Assembly (NCBI GenBank): GCA_031841125.1
Contig: CM063108.1
Span: 44,972,122 to 45,036,121, forward strand
Source: Acanthococcus lagerstroemiae
Taxonomy: Eukaryota > Arthropoda > Insecta > Hemiptera > Eriococcidae
Direction: 5' to 3'
DNA: 64,000 nt
Positions 10,701-22,679 of the stretch are shown here, piece after piece (the first letter of the stretch is position 1; every line of letters begins with the position of its first letter). The position numbers and the translations under genes are program-made. Under the pieces are notes generated by a model. That model was not told the origin of the DNA, did no database searches, and saw only the letters and a list, made by a program, of their open reading frames with translations.

Positions 10701-13700
10701 CAGAAAATTTTTTCAGGAACTATAAGAAAAGCTGACGGAAATGTACTACGTGCGGCCTGATGCTGTTTCTCCTGCTAGTATGGTAGTCAGACAATCCACA
10801 AAACGTGAGTGACGAATATTTCACATATTCCGTGATGTACACAGAAACTGCCGGGGTATGAATTTTGAATAATGCCAGTTTTGATTCCAAATAAGCTGAA
10901 AAAAGCGAAAATCAGTTCCTATCGTTCACAGATTTGGTGGGTTTGATGAAAATAACATTAATTTGTAGTTTTGTGACACCCTGTGACATAACCGATGATT
11001 ATAAGAGAAGAACGGCTTTTATTTATGTATAATAAGTAAAAAGTCGAACATCTGGCCAATAATGAAAAGATTAACGTATCTACTAACTCATTATTACCTT
11101 ATAAAATCACGAATAATACTAAACAAATAACTATTCCAAAGAAAAAATCTGACGCTACTAGTGATAAAAAGTGCATTCGTTTCAAAGCTGACATTATCCA
11201 TCGGATGATGTCTGGTTTGATTCTAACTCTACTTTTCCAAGATCTCTAGCTTGGTCAGGGTGTATGTTACCAAAATTCTTATGAATGTGGCGTGACGCCC
11301 CTAACGAGTACTATCAGGAATGCTCACCAATTTATTTCACATGAAAACTGTGGATAATGTCACTTATTCTCACCTCCTCAACTGTCGCTCTTGTCTATTT
11401 TTTTCTGAAATTTCCAGACCTGCTGAGAGTATGTTACCACTATGAAAACTAAGCTCGTCTATTATTTCTTTTTATTTCAGAATTCCTTCAGAGTATTTAT
11501 CTTTAAAGTGGCCACAAGGCTCGTGTGGCAACATTTAGCACATCTACCTTGCCTGTACCCTACGGCTCCTCACTGGATACGTAATCAGTTATCCTTTAGT
11601 TACCCGCGGAAAAGTTACCCATTTTTTAATTCTCGGGCTACCCTCAGATTACCCTTTTTCCCCTTTAGTTACCTGATGGGTAGCTGGTGTGATACTACGC
11701 AATTAGTTACGCTCTGGCTATCTACGGTGGAAAAGTTACCCATTTATTACCCTCGGTTACCCTCAGATTCCCCTTGTTCCCCTTTAGTTACCCGGGTAAC
11801 TGGTGGTATTATGCGCATCGGACAGCTGAATCTTGTACCCCCTCAAAAGAAAATGTCTTTTAGGAAAAACAGGTAAAGGATGATTTTTCTTGTTGATCTC
11901 TGGAAAATTGTATAGTAATCGGAATTCTGTCGCTGAAATAAGTGATGAATAAGTTATACTCTCTTTACTTGTTTGTTGTTTCATTGCAGATGAGAAATTT
12001 TTACGTTCTATTCTCATTCACAGCAAGAACAGTCTAGAAAGGGCAAAAGAAACTTTAGACAAATATTACACATTGAAAATTGTCCATCCTGAAATATTCA
12101 CAAACAGAAATTTTAGTTCGGCCGAATTTAAGAAGTGTTACCAATTGGGGTAAGTCCTTGAGAGTAAATTTATAAGTGTACATGATAGGTAGTTGCTCGG
12201 GCAATGTTTTTGATTTACGTAGGTATAACAAGTCTTATTGGTATTTGAGCTTGTAGTGTGGTGAAAGGATAAATTTTTAGGTATCTAACGCGAATGCTAC
12301 AATTATTAATGTCATGCAGGAAGTTACTTAAGAATAACATTATAAGCTAACGCATTTTATTTTCTTGACGTTAGTTTCTGTGAACTATTTTTACAAATAG
12401 CCAGTTTATACCAATGCCGAAACTGACATCCGATGGCTATCGGGTGGTCATTTTTCGAATCAATCCTCACGATAGCGCAATGATTCCCAGCGTAGACGAT
12501 TTCGTGAAAATGTTAGTGACACAGTTGTTACTTCTAATGAATTTCGTTCCATCAAGGGGCCTGATAGTAATAAGTGATTGCAAAAACTATTCGCTGCAAT
12601 TCATAAGCTTCTGGTTATTGACCTTGAAGAAACTTTGGAGTTCGCAAGGGGTAAGATTGAAACTTATAAAATGGTACCTAAAGCAGATGTGCCAAATGTG
12701 GCCCCTAAGAGCTAATATTTCAAAATTACGAACGTGAATTTAGAATCCAGTTATTGATTATGGATTACGGTTTGTGTTTATTCTATTCGGTGAATCCTGT
12801 AGATGAGAAAAATGACGATATTGCCGAACTGGGATATTAAATAATAAATGAATAGTACAAAAACGAAGGGCTTTTTTTTTGTTTTGCTCGAGTTTTCATC
12901 ATAGGTTCTTACCGATTTGAATTTTTCTATTTTCTTATTCTGAAAGAAGAGGTGTAAATTTATAATTTAGTCTGAAATCAAATTTCTTGCATATTATTTT
13001 AAAACTAAATTTAATAATTTGATTTCATTTAAATTTTGAATAATGGAAATCTTAAATTTTCAATTGAAATTAAAATTATTGTTAATCATTTAAAACCAGG
13101 CAAAGTAACTAGAAAAAAAAAAACTACAAAATTTTTAAAATTTTCGGAGTAGCCAGAAAAGATTTGGTGAGAAACTGATAGTGGCCACTTGTGGGGAAAC
13201 ATTTGGAAAAACAGTACATTCCGGTACCTATAATATGCTAACATCGCCATATGCTGATGATAGAATTTAAAATAGACCATGTAATATAATTTTGAAAATC
13301 AATGTACTTTTATATTTTTTTAGTCGTCCAAATCAGGTTTCCTGAAAATTGCAACTTTTACCATCATCATGCTCTCTATTCTTAATTCAGCTACATTCTT
13401 CATAATTGAATTAGAAAAAGTAGCAACTCTTCACATTCCTATTCTGAACTTTTTGTATTTTATGAGAATATTTTCCCATATATGCGGAATGGGAACTTGA
13501 ATAGAATTCTTATTCATTAATATAATTTTTCATCAATTTTTCCTTCCGATTTGCCTATTTTTACAGCATATAAATTTTCAAGAGGACACAATTGAGCCGA
13601 TGGCTATATTTGGCATATCTGCTCCAAGCCCAGCTTCAAGAGTAGTTATAACTTTAGTCCTTAATGCAGGTTCATGTTTCAGAATGTATTCAAGTCACGG

Positions 13701-16700
13701 CAGCATAAAATATACGGATTGAACATCTCATCTGTTATCGAGCCAGTCGTAATACTCTCAAAAAAACTGATGCGGAAAGATATGTCAGAGCGAGTACATA
13801 TTCACATTCATCAATATACTAGCACCTACAAATTAGTTTAATAGTCATAGGTACCTTACGAGTCGACATCGATACCAGGAACCTGTATAATAAAATAATT
13901 ACAAAACTATGAGCTATGTGCTAATTGGTATGAAATACCAAACACACATCAGTAAGAGAAGTCAAAACTCAGAACCTTGTAAAAAATAAATAAATAAATG
14001 AAAAATAAAAAATAAAAAAAAATAATAGAAACCAGAATGTTAATGTTGAAATTCATTCATCATTTTTATAGTGAGAACAACTGATGAGAATAAATAAAAA
14101 CAAATTATTGAATTATTTGACGTTAATTGCTGATTAATTTCCGTTACATGGCCGATGAATTTTTTCACATTTGAAATATATATTCCAAAACGTTTTAGAA
14201 GCTATTTCAATGCAAATTTCAAAAATATAAATGTTATAACTATTAACATTAGTTGTGAAGGCAAAGAATTTGTGGCTTCAGTTTCGGACAAAATTTCAGT
14301 TACAAACTCAGCTTCCACTTAAGGCTAAATTATTCATTTAGATAGGCTTCAGCAAGAAGTTGGCTTTTTCTAGCTTTGCTTCAGAGTTTTCCTTACTAAT
14401 GTTAAGTGAAATATAGTAATGAAGAGAGGAAAACAGATATTGAAAATGACCAGAAAAAAACGCATGTAGACTTTGACATGGCCTTTATAGTTACAAGTCG
14501 TAAAATAGGAAATTCGGCAGCATAGCGAGTGAACCAATTCTCATCAAAATAATATCGATCATGTAGCAAAATCCCAATTCTTAAGAATTATCAATAAACT
14601 ACCCGATACACATTATGGGTCATTTGACTTCACAATACAAAAAAAAAAATAATAATCTGGTCAACTATCTATACTTAAAACTGATTTTCTCCTACCTAGA
14701 GTTTCAATGGGAACTCAACATAAAAAATTCAGACTACTGAAAAATGACATTGGTGAAGAAAACTGAACCTGCATAATTTGTTGAAATAGAAAAAGATTCT
14801 CCTAAAAGAAGCCTTCATAATTTCAAAGTCGTACATAGCATTACTCATTTTTTATGATTTTTTTGAAAGTACTATGGTTTCATAACACTCATATAGTTGG
14901 CTGACACATTATGAGCGAAACAACCATGTTGCTATCTTAACTTTATTTCTTGAAACTATAGTATGCTGCCGTCGGCTTTGAAATTTGAACAGTTTCAAAT
15001 CATTCATTTTGAGTGCTTTTCATATAATTGATCCGGATACCAAAATAGAGCCACAAAGTTAAATTTAATTTGGTTTCTCGGCCTAAAGCAAAATAATTTA
15101 TTTCGATTTAACTTTAGCTTGGCCTATTCCGGCCTTTGAGCTTCAGCTCCAGCTTCGCAACTTGAGTTAAGGAAAGCCAAACTTTTTAGCGGGAAACTTG
15201 GCAATTCCAACACTGTGTCAATAAACTCAGCACTTATTGAGGAAATGGATCTCTCAACACAGATCTTCACTCCGCTGCAGCCCAAGACTGTCGGAGATTG
15301 TCTTCGTGTTACGTTTTGAAATTACTTTTAAATTAAGCTGTAGCCCGAAATAAACAAAACTGTACGGATTTAAAAATTGATAAGCCCCGTCCAAATTTTC
15401 GAATAACTAAATAAGGCTGTGTTATAATCAGTTTCAATATTAATTCGGGGATACATATTTCAGACCGTCTTTTGGAAAAAGAACCCAGAAGATCTAGCAG
15501 AAGTAATAGAAAAAGATTTCTTACCTTCGGACTATGGTGGAAATGAAAAATCAGTCGATGAATTAGCAGGTTTGTGAATGCGGAAAATTTATTGCTCAGC
15601 TTACATTCTGTCTCATCGACAATTTAGTGGCTGCTGAAGACCAATTTAATAGCAAAACTGTTCGGGGCAGTGTAACGAACATATTCTTGGGTCCTGGATG
15701 GGTGTAAACACGAGAAATCCCCTTTGAGCTTCACAGATTTAATTGACAAGAAAAATAAAAAGAAAGCTCCTTCCGACTAAGTTATAGAATTTCCCAACTT
15801 TCCCGAATCTCAGTGAATAATGGACTGATGTGTAAAAAAATTTCTAATGAATAACAAGTTTAAAAAAAAGTCACCCACCCACCTTATTTTCCCGATTGAG
15901 TACCAGAATCAACCATAACCCGTACCAAAAAAATCACAGGGAGTTGCAACCTGAGCCCACATTTTCAGTTTTCATATTTTAGGTTTTAGCCACCATGAAG
16001 TCTTTTAGATTCAGGTTACTGTTGAAATAACGCCAAAAATAAACTTGCGTAGTAATTAGGAGATCATTTGGTTAATATTACTGATGCTCATATATTCAGC
16101 TTTCAGTATTCCAAGTTGCAGATCCCTGTGGAGTCTTCTGGGTCTGGGTTACAACTAAAAACACCTCAAAAATGAACATGGTAACTTAAGAAACTCTATA
16201 TAATCGATATACTGGATGCTACCAACCCAAATTCAAACGAGTTTACGCCCTGTAGATTCTTTGGGGATGGGGTGCTCTAAAAGAAAATCATTTATGGATT
16301 CAGAGAATCCGAGAACCCGATATGTTTAGTAATGAAACACCCTTTTTATGCCCGCGGAAAAACCACCCTTTTTCAGCCCACTTTGCGCTTGGTTTACACC
16401 ATCATTCAACCAATCAGCGACGACTACCCAGAATAAGCCCTCCTTCTCTCTTTTTTCACCTGGGCTTACCGAGGGTGTTTCAGGGTAGCTACCGGGCTCA
16501 CTGCTGAATACACCCTCTTTTAAGTCCTCCACCCGGTTTACACCCGGGTGTAATCCGGGAAACCTAAGCATCGGGAACTATAGAAATAGATCACTATGGG
16601 ACATTTATTTGGTTAACCTTGAGTGACGGATATCGTTTAAATATACTATAACAGTCTATTCTGAAGCCCCGTGTACCCCGTGCACGAAATTTTTTTTCAA

Positions 16701-17338
16701 ATAATTTTCTATCGAGTTGTTTGCTATGTTAAAAAAAAACAAAAAAAAACTCGAGGTAATTTTTTTCTTTTATTTGAAAAATTCCACTTGTGAGATTGTG
16801 CATATTTTCTTACGAAGAGTCCATGTTAAACTTCAATCACCCCGCATACCCGCTTAAAGTTTTGCTTTTTCAAAAAAATTCCAGCCACCGGATTTTACAC
16901 CAAAATACACCACGTTTTCTTACAGAAACGATAACCGGGGGAAAAGGCAGAATAAGTGTCGTCCTAATGGAGGCATTTATGTAAAGATTGCGAACGTAGT
17001 GAGCACATATGTTTTGAGCTTTTGAGCCTATTTTAAATGCATTTAAATTGAAAATATGTACACCTACTCTTTTCACTTTTTCAGCCAGTCTAGTAACCCT
17101 AGCTACGACCCTGATGAATCAGCCACATTTCTTTGAAATTACGTGTTTCAGAATAAATTACCATATTGTTTTATTTTCAGAATTATGGTACAAGGAATTA
17201 GAGGGACATAACGACTGGCTTATAGCCGAAGAAGAGTATAAAGCAGATATCAGCAAGCGACCACGTGACAGTCATATGAACATTGACTTGGCAGATTATG
17301 GTGCCGATGGGACATTTCGTAAAATGAACCTCGATTAA
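7760..17338 (+). CDS. CRAL-TRIO domain lipid-binding protein (alpha-tocopherol transfer protein-like)
   Basis: Six coding exons join with matching phases: 7760-7898, 11990-12149, 12401-12650, 13704-13793, 15464-15569, 17181-17338. Total is 903 nt, or 300 codons plus TAA, the usual length for insect members. Exon 1 (start MYIQPCTDDQ) carries the N-terminal helical CRAL-TRIO_N segment ending MEKQPHLPNVK. Exon 2 gives DEKFLRSILIHSKNSLERAK and KYYTLK. Exon 3 gives MPKLTSDGYRVVIFRINP and GLIVISDCKNYSL, the core of the lipid pocket. Exon 4 gives GLNISSVIEPVVILSKKLMR. Exon 5 gives DFLPSDYGG, the family LPxxYGG turn. Exon 6 ends GTFRKMNLD, close to the insect GSFRKLxID tail. The family carries hydrophobic ligands such as tocopherol, retinal or phosphoinositides in the cytosol; the ligand here is unknown. 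The exon 4 donor (GTACAT) is weak but preserves length. A poly(A) signal AATAAA lies at 17500-17505. Introns contain R1-like and other repeats. Confidence 0.88.
8017..8188. mobile_element. Hairpin MITE, TTAGARCACCT ends
   Basis: The left end TTAGAGCACCT and right end AGGTGTTCTAA are inverted copies. The inner arms also pair (CCGTCGCTTGATGCCTGACG against CGTCGGGCACCAAGCGACGG), so most of the 172 bases can fold into one hairpin. No coding capacity. A target duplication is not resolved. It lies in intron 1 of the CRAL-TRIO gene. Confidence 0.65.
9028..9770 (-). mobile_element. R1-like non-LTR retrotransposon, C-terminal coding region and 3' UTR
   Basis: Read on the reverse strand, the segment encodes GHGQWVFQNSL, then a zinc-knuckle ECPHCDRGVKGNLWHTLFEC (C-x2-C-x8-H-x4-C), then DRLGPDPLIPEMLRSRSGW. 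This is the characteristic C-terminal order of R1-clade ORF2 (a CCHC box, then PExxxxxML..SExxW). One in-frame stop follows the zinc knuckle. After the stop near 9274 comes the 3' UTR shared with the three other copies in the window, ending at CTCCACCAA near 9040. 5' truncated. It lies in intron 1 of the CRAL-TRIO gene, antisense to it. Confidence 0.82.
10165..10324 (+). other. Unassigned ORF fragment (52 codons, glutamate-rich)
   Basis: After an acceptor-like AATTTCAG at 10164 the frame is open to a TAA at 10322-10324 and reads ETFNEEFELLNEFIDCC, then LENFAQDLERRINEIQFL. It looks amphipathic and helical rather than random. The same frame upstream, across stops, reads FPNRDLSEPDPGNSSNIIL. It lies inside CRAL-TRIO intron 1 and cannot belong to that protein, because the phase and the stop do not fit. 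The last 15 bases recur at position 1 of the window. Possibly a decayed TE or viral-type ORF; unknown. Confidence 0.3.
11560..11823. mobile_element. Foldback-like element with GGTAAC motifs (second copy)
   Basis: The segment is filled with AGTTACCC, GTTACCCAT, ACCCTCAGATT and TTTAGTTACC motifs in two sub-blocks that resemble each other, ending near TATGCGCATCGG. This is the complement of the left end of 4333-4471. It appears to be a longer, internally duplicated member of the same family. The 144-aa ORF across it is repeat-derived. Confidence 0.55.
16320..16570. repeat. Repeat-like hairpin region with ACACCC/GGGTGT motifs
   Basis: Alternating ACCACCC, GTTTACACC, GGGTGTTTC and ACACCCGGGTGTAA motifs allow folding, in the style of the 4333 and 11560 elements but with a different core motif. 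The ORFs on both strands here are artefacts. It lies in intron 5 of the CRAL-TRIO gene. Confidence 0.45.
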
Positions 17339-17499
17339 GCGAAGAATCAGACTATACATTATCCTTTATTTGATTCTAGTAAATTTTTTGAAGTTGTCAT
17401 CTGTTTCGTGAAGCTTCAGGAGTCCTATTAAGGTGAAAGTCTCATCTACAAGAATCATATTATATACGTATGTATAAGTTTTCAAAATATATTGTTGAA

Positions 17500-17505
17500 A
17501 ATAAA
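17500..17505 (+). terminator. Poly(A) signal of the CRAL-TRIO gene
   Basis: An AATAAA hexamer lies 162 bases after the TAA of the CRAL-TRIO gene, the nearest canonical signal downstream. Confidence 0.6.
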
Positions 17506-18993
17506 ATTGGGATAGTCCGTGATCGCGCTCAAAAGAAATAGATTTCTCTTTACGTTTACTGAAACTTAAATCAATTTACCGTCCAGCAAGTTTTTTATTG
17601 GATTTATTTGACTATTTTCAAGTGAAATTCCTCTGCTTCGGATCACAATAATGCGTTTGCTATGGTTTGGTGAAACCTGATGCAAAATAATCACCGCAGA
17701 GTGAAAGGCTATCTAAAGAAAATGTTGAGTCGCATGAAGTTTAACTTAGAATTCCCGTTAAAAAAATTCCAGTTTTACTTTATGAAAGTCCTAAAAATCA
17801 AATTTGATCAAAAATTTTAGTTTGATTCAAAAAAATTCTTCTCATTAATATAGCCTCTTTAATGCTTTCACCAACTTATTTAAAACTGGCCCGTTTATGA
17901 CTCCTCATAACTTACTTGTAATAAAAAGGATTTTTAGAAATCTTGCAGTTACTTAATAGCTCGTAGAAGACTAAACTACTCCTTGAGACTAAGTCTCTTC
18001 AATGCTTTTATTTAAGATTCTCTCCGACTTGTTCAAAACGTTTTAAGGTCTTTTTTGTGACTAATGCACGGATTCTCATGTTATAACCTATTTTTAAAAC
18101 TTGCATGTTATCAAAATTTCAAGTTTTTAGAGCAAACTAAAAAGAATCATGCGAGTTTTATTTTACCTAAAAACATCTAGAAAAATCTAATATTTCGCTA
18201 GATGGTCGCCAGTGAAAATTTACGTGAAATACGAGCAAGATTTGGCTTATCGATCAATAGAACAGTCGAGAACACATCTCTGAAATACATTAAAATAGTA
18301 TAAAGACAGTTGAGCTTGTAAAATACATTTTGGCCTCATCTTAATCGTGAATGACATTTTCATTTAGTTAAGAAAAAGTTACTCTAACTGGCGTTCGTAA
18401 AATACGAAACCTAAAAAGCCTAAGTTAGGGGTTTCAAAAATCTTATTGGAAATCTTTGTAGCATCCGAAATCCGAACCTTATTTACAACTCGTTGACTTC
18501 AAAATTCTTTGAAATCGTAAAAGTTTTTAAACATTCTCTAAATTGCCCTAAACTTATTAAAGAGAGTCTACATGTCTCTTCCGAACTTGTTAGAGATCTT
18601 TTGGTCTCTTTCAGACTTAATCAAGACCCTTCAAAACTTGATCATAACTTTGTGAGGCTTTTCAAACTCTTCAAAACCTATCAAGTCTCATTTAAAATTG
18701 TCGGAAAGTGGCTTAGTCTGTGTCGACCTGGCGACTTCCATTATATACAGGGTGTTTCACAAAGTCGTTCCTCACACTTATTTTCTTATCGCAAAGTTAG
18801 CTGAATCTTCGAGAAAAACAACGAGAAATACAAAAATCACAAATCCAATAGTTAAAACGATGGACACCAAACATTCACAAACATACACAAAAATGACCTG
18901 ACTTCGTTAAGGAAACAAAACACAATACAAAAAATAATAAAATTAAAATCAATAAGAGGAAATCACGTTCAGTTCATAATGCCCGATCTTATG
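17506..18993. other. Intergenic DNA with AGTCTT-type quasi-repeats
   Basis: There is no gene. From about 18440 to 18740 the sequence is a loose succession of related 15-25-base phrases (CTTAATCAAGACCC, CTTGTTAGAGATC, CTCTTCAAAACC). Similar texture recurs at 32400-32800 and 56500-56960. The 103-aa ORF here follows from this texture. Confidence 0.5.
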
Positions 18994-19001
18994 AACTTAC
19001 T

Positions 19002-20548
19002 CAGGGACGTAACTAAGAAAAATCAGTGTGGGGGGGGGGGCGAAAGCGAGAAAATGCCGACTCGAATTTTCAAAATTGCCGACTCGCAGGATATCAAAAA
19101 TGGTTTATTGAAATCGTTGAGGTTACGTAATAATCCTTCAGTTTTGTAAATATTAAAGTGAAAAAATAAGATGAAGCGTGTATAAAAATACGATAATGAA
19201 ATAAAGAAGAAACATTAAAAAGTTAATAAAATTATTGGGAATTTTATAGTAAAACAATTAACAAGTAGCTGATACATCCTGCATTTTTCCGGGTACCTCT
19301 TTTTCAACTTGTACCAGTTTTCGGCAATCGACATGAGATTCAGATGATCAGTCACCTCTCTTTCTGAGTAAAGCAGGGTAAGATGATCTAACCTTTCATC
19401 GCCAATTTTGGATCTCAATTCATTTTTTATATATTTAAGTGTGCTGAAGGTTCTTTCATTGCTTGCCACAGAAAATCCAGCTATTGCTGTGTACTAGCAC
19501 ACGATAAACGCCAGCGGTGTAACTTTCTTCATAGAAGCGGATATCTGAATTATTTCGGCTACTGATGATGAAGAAGCTTGAATGCAATTGTCAAATAGGA
19601 TTTCCAATTCTGGAAGCAAACAGTCAATATCTGGAGAATTGACTGGAATCATTTCCAAGAGTGAATTTATTTGTAGATTAACCCGGTCTATGTTTCTGTT
19701 TAATGGCATTTTGAATCAATTATAGGCAGGTTTTACAGTTTCAATAGCAACCATCAGGTTGTCGTTCAGCCACGAAATCAAAGCACATATATCTAAAACG
19801 GCATAGAATTCTTTTTTATAAAAACTCTCACCTCAAGATTAATCGCAGTTTCTGGATTATCATCATAACGTTTGGGAATCAGTCTTCGCCTATGGTGCTT
19901 TTGGTATTCATGTTCTACATCAATTTTCTATTTTGTGCAAAATTCCATTCCGGCCTTGATTAAATTTTCTACATATTTTTCGGCTGTTCGAATTGTTTCT
20001 AATGACATAATGCAAGATTTTATGACACCTATTGCATCGAGGACATTAAGATCTGTATTTTCGAGTATCAAAGTGAGTATTCTCAGTTTGAACATGATCG
20101 ATTTCATGAAGATCAGTAACAACAAAATCAGAATTCTGTGTTTTTTTTTATCAGACCAGAAATTGTTGCCTTCGTTTTGTTGTCTACTTTTTCATTTAAA
20201 AGCTGATTTAAAATTAAAACCTGTAGTATAGACTCCAGAACTCGAATTCTTTCTGCTCGGTTGGTCCAGCATGTTTTCGACAAATTAATCAGCTGCAGGA
20301 GTTTTCTACTTCTTGCAGGCTGATTTTTGAACATGCAAAACGTTTGGTACTCATACTGAAAAACGCATAATAAACTTTCTAAGATATTGAATAACTCAGA
20401 AACAATAAAACTAGCATTGCATTTAATAATCAAAGGACGATTTCTTATTTAATTTATTTTGCCGACTAATAATTAAAATGGCAAATCTGCCGACTACTGA
20501 AATACAATGAAGGGGCATCTACCCATTACCCCCTATGCAACGTCCCTG
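19002..20548 (-). mobile_element. hAT transposon with decayed transposase (ZMYM-type)
   Basis: The ends CAGGGACGTAA (19002) and, inverted, CAGGGACGTTGCA (to 20548) are flanked by a perfect 8-bp target duplication AACTTACT (18994-19001 and 20549-20556), diagnostic of hAT. The reverse strand encodes transposase fragments in several frames. The C-terminal dimerisation part reads SVASNERTFSTLKYIKNEL then ERLDHLTLL, matching the hAT SxxxxERxFSxLKxIK signature. Upstream pieces resemble the ZMYM1-type hAT-derived proteins. An in-frame TAG near 19497 and frameshifts make it a pseudogene. At 1547 bp it is shorter than an autonomous element. Confidence 0.92.
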
Positions 20549-20556
20549 AACTTACT

Positions 20557-21864
20557 AGTTACTATAGGTACGCTGCGGTCTGTTGATCTTATTAACGTAT
20601 TTACGGGGAATTGAGTATGCAATTTCATATGCATACATAATATAATGATGAACAATACGGGGTATAAAAAAGGCGATCCCCCTTGGTCTAAACTCTGAAC
20701 GCGAAGTTGGATCGACGCGAGTAAACGAGAACTTCAAGTTACAGAATCTAGTTTTTTTGTTTGTTTGTTTGTTTGTTTGGCGAAAAAACTTGTTCTCTTC
20801 GAAAAGGGAGGCTTGAATGTAAGAACTTATTTTTTGATAACATCCGTATTCTAGGCACCCATAGGCACTGGCCAATACCTCGAAGCTGCGAATATATTCG
20901 GCCTGTCAAAAGAAATGGTATTATTTCGTCGAGCGTGTGAATATTAGGGATGATGTAGCAACAGGTAGAGTCCACTCACACATAGGCACTATCTTCGTTT
21001 TCACCACGGTCGCGGAGGCTATAGAATCTTATGGCCAGTCTGGGGTTTGTGTGGCTGTGCGCGCTCGATCTTTTTGTGTTTTCGATATTCCTTATCGCGA
21101 TTTTGTGCATTCCATTTGCAGAACTTTGTCTAAGTGTGCTCATATCTTATGTCGATCACTTACTGAGTATATTCGCCTTCGATAGGCTACGTAGAGTTAT
21201 GTTAGTCAATACTTAATGATATGTTAGGTCAGTGATCGATCGACACTACTGTCTTGTGGATCCGACAGTACTCCGAAGGTAGAACTGAGAGAGAGTACTA
21301 TGCAGAGTTTGGGGGAGCCAGGGTCAGGCAACGATGTGCTTCCTCTGCTGATCTCCCGGTCTTGAAGCTTTCTCAGTTGTTCGCTGAGGCCGATACCGAA
21401 TGTCTCCTTTATGGAGCGGGATCTTCAGGACAACTCAGCTCTGAGGGGTCTGCACGGTGTGGAGGGTGAGCGCAGACCCCCACCATTAGTCTGGCGGCAG
21501 GCTGGATCGGAGACAGGCCATCCTGTATTCGTCCAAGTAGGTTAGTGGTACAGAAGGTAGTTAGGGACCTAAATACTCAACCGTATCTTCTTCTGAATTA
21601 CAGGTAAATAGTATCCGCCACGTCGAGCCAGGGTCCACCTACGTCGCAGCGTGACCATCCTAGACTAAATATCATAGAATTATTTTAATATACATCGTCT
21701 TTTATACTCCTAGTGTCATTTCTCCAGGACTTGTCAAAGTCAGTGTTAGGTCAGTTTCTCTTCTACACCATACTCCAAATTACTGCAGTATTTTGTCCTA
21801 GCACGGGTTCCTTTTTAATCTTGTAGCGTTCAAACTAATATGATAGTTTCATGTAAAAAGTGCT
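20557..21864. other. Intergenic region without a recognisable gene
   Basis: The region contains a (TTTG)n microsatellite at about 20755-20780. From 21000 to 21660 it is more GC-balanced, with short ORFs (for example one rich in Ala, Gly and Ser at 21254-21469) that may be 5' parts of a decayed retroelement. I could not assign it. Confidence 0.35.
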
Positions 21865-22412
21865 GACTGAGCTCGATGCAGGAGGCTGTAGATGTGGTTT
21901 ACACGGACTTCAGGAAAGCTTTCGATAAAGTGTATCACTGACTGTTCGCCACAAAAATGCAGAACTTGGGTATTTCTGAATGTAGCACGCGGTTTTTTTC
22001 TTCGTATTTAGTCCGTCGAAGGCAGTACGTAGCGTATAGAGGGTCTGAGTCTCATCAGTTTGACTGTCTGTCCGGTGTTCCTCAGGGTTCAAATCTCGGC
22101 TCACTACTAACGGAGGTAGGGCATTCATCCTGCATGCTTCTGTACGCGGATGGCATCAAGTTCTTCCTATCAGTTCGGAGCGTGGAGGACACGGGAGCGT
22201 TGCAGAGGAATTTGAACTCGTTGGTTGCCTGGAGCGAAAGGAACATTCTTCCGAAGTGCGAGCAATTTACCCTTACCAGAAAAACAAATATAATACAATG
22301 CGCCTATACAATTCGCAACTCTACATTAAGAAACACAGAAACAGTAAGAGATCTTGGCATACAAATTGGTGGAAAATGTCCTTTTCTGTACGCATTGACC
22401 AGTGAGACCTAG
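21865..22412 (+). mobile_element. Jockey/CR1-type reverse transcriptase relic
   Basis: The + strand reads EAVDVVYTDFRKAFDKVYH, a stop, MQNLGISECS, SYLVRRRQYVAYRG, CLSGVPQGSNLGSLL, CMLLYADGIKFFLSV and LNSLVAWSERN. These are the ordered RT motifs of jockey/CR1-like non-LTR elements (FxKAFDxVxH, GVPQGSxLGPLLF, YADDxK). The catalytic YADD is YADG, LLF has degenerated, and a stop sits between the first two motifs, so it is inactive. It runs directly into an R1-type C-terminus at about 22415, implying a junction of two elements or an internal deletion. Confidence 0.85.
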
Positions 22413-22679
22413 GAGCAAAAGAAGTGCCGGACGGTAACAAGGATAAATCCCGGCAACAACGACCACGACATCGAATAGACCGTCTCGGGCCGGACACCTT
22501 TGGTTTCGGAAATGTTGAAAAGTGAAAGCGGATGGAACCGGGTGTTGGTCTTTATCTCGACAATCATGAAGAAGAAGATGCAGACAGAATGGTCGAGGCA
22601 GAGGGCCGACGAACAAAGCTCGGCTCACACTAAAAACAACGACTCTGTACCATCCTAGAGCTGCTGCAACTGTTGCGGA

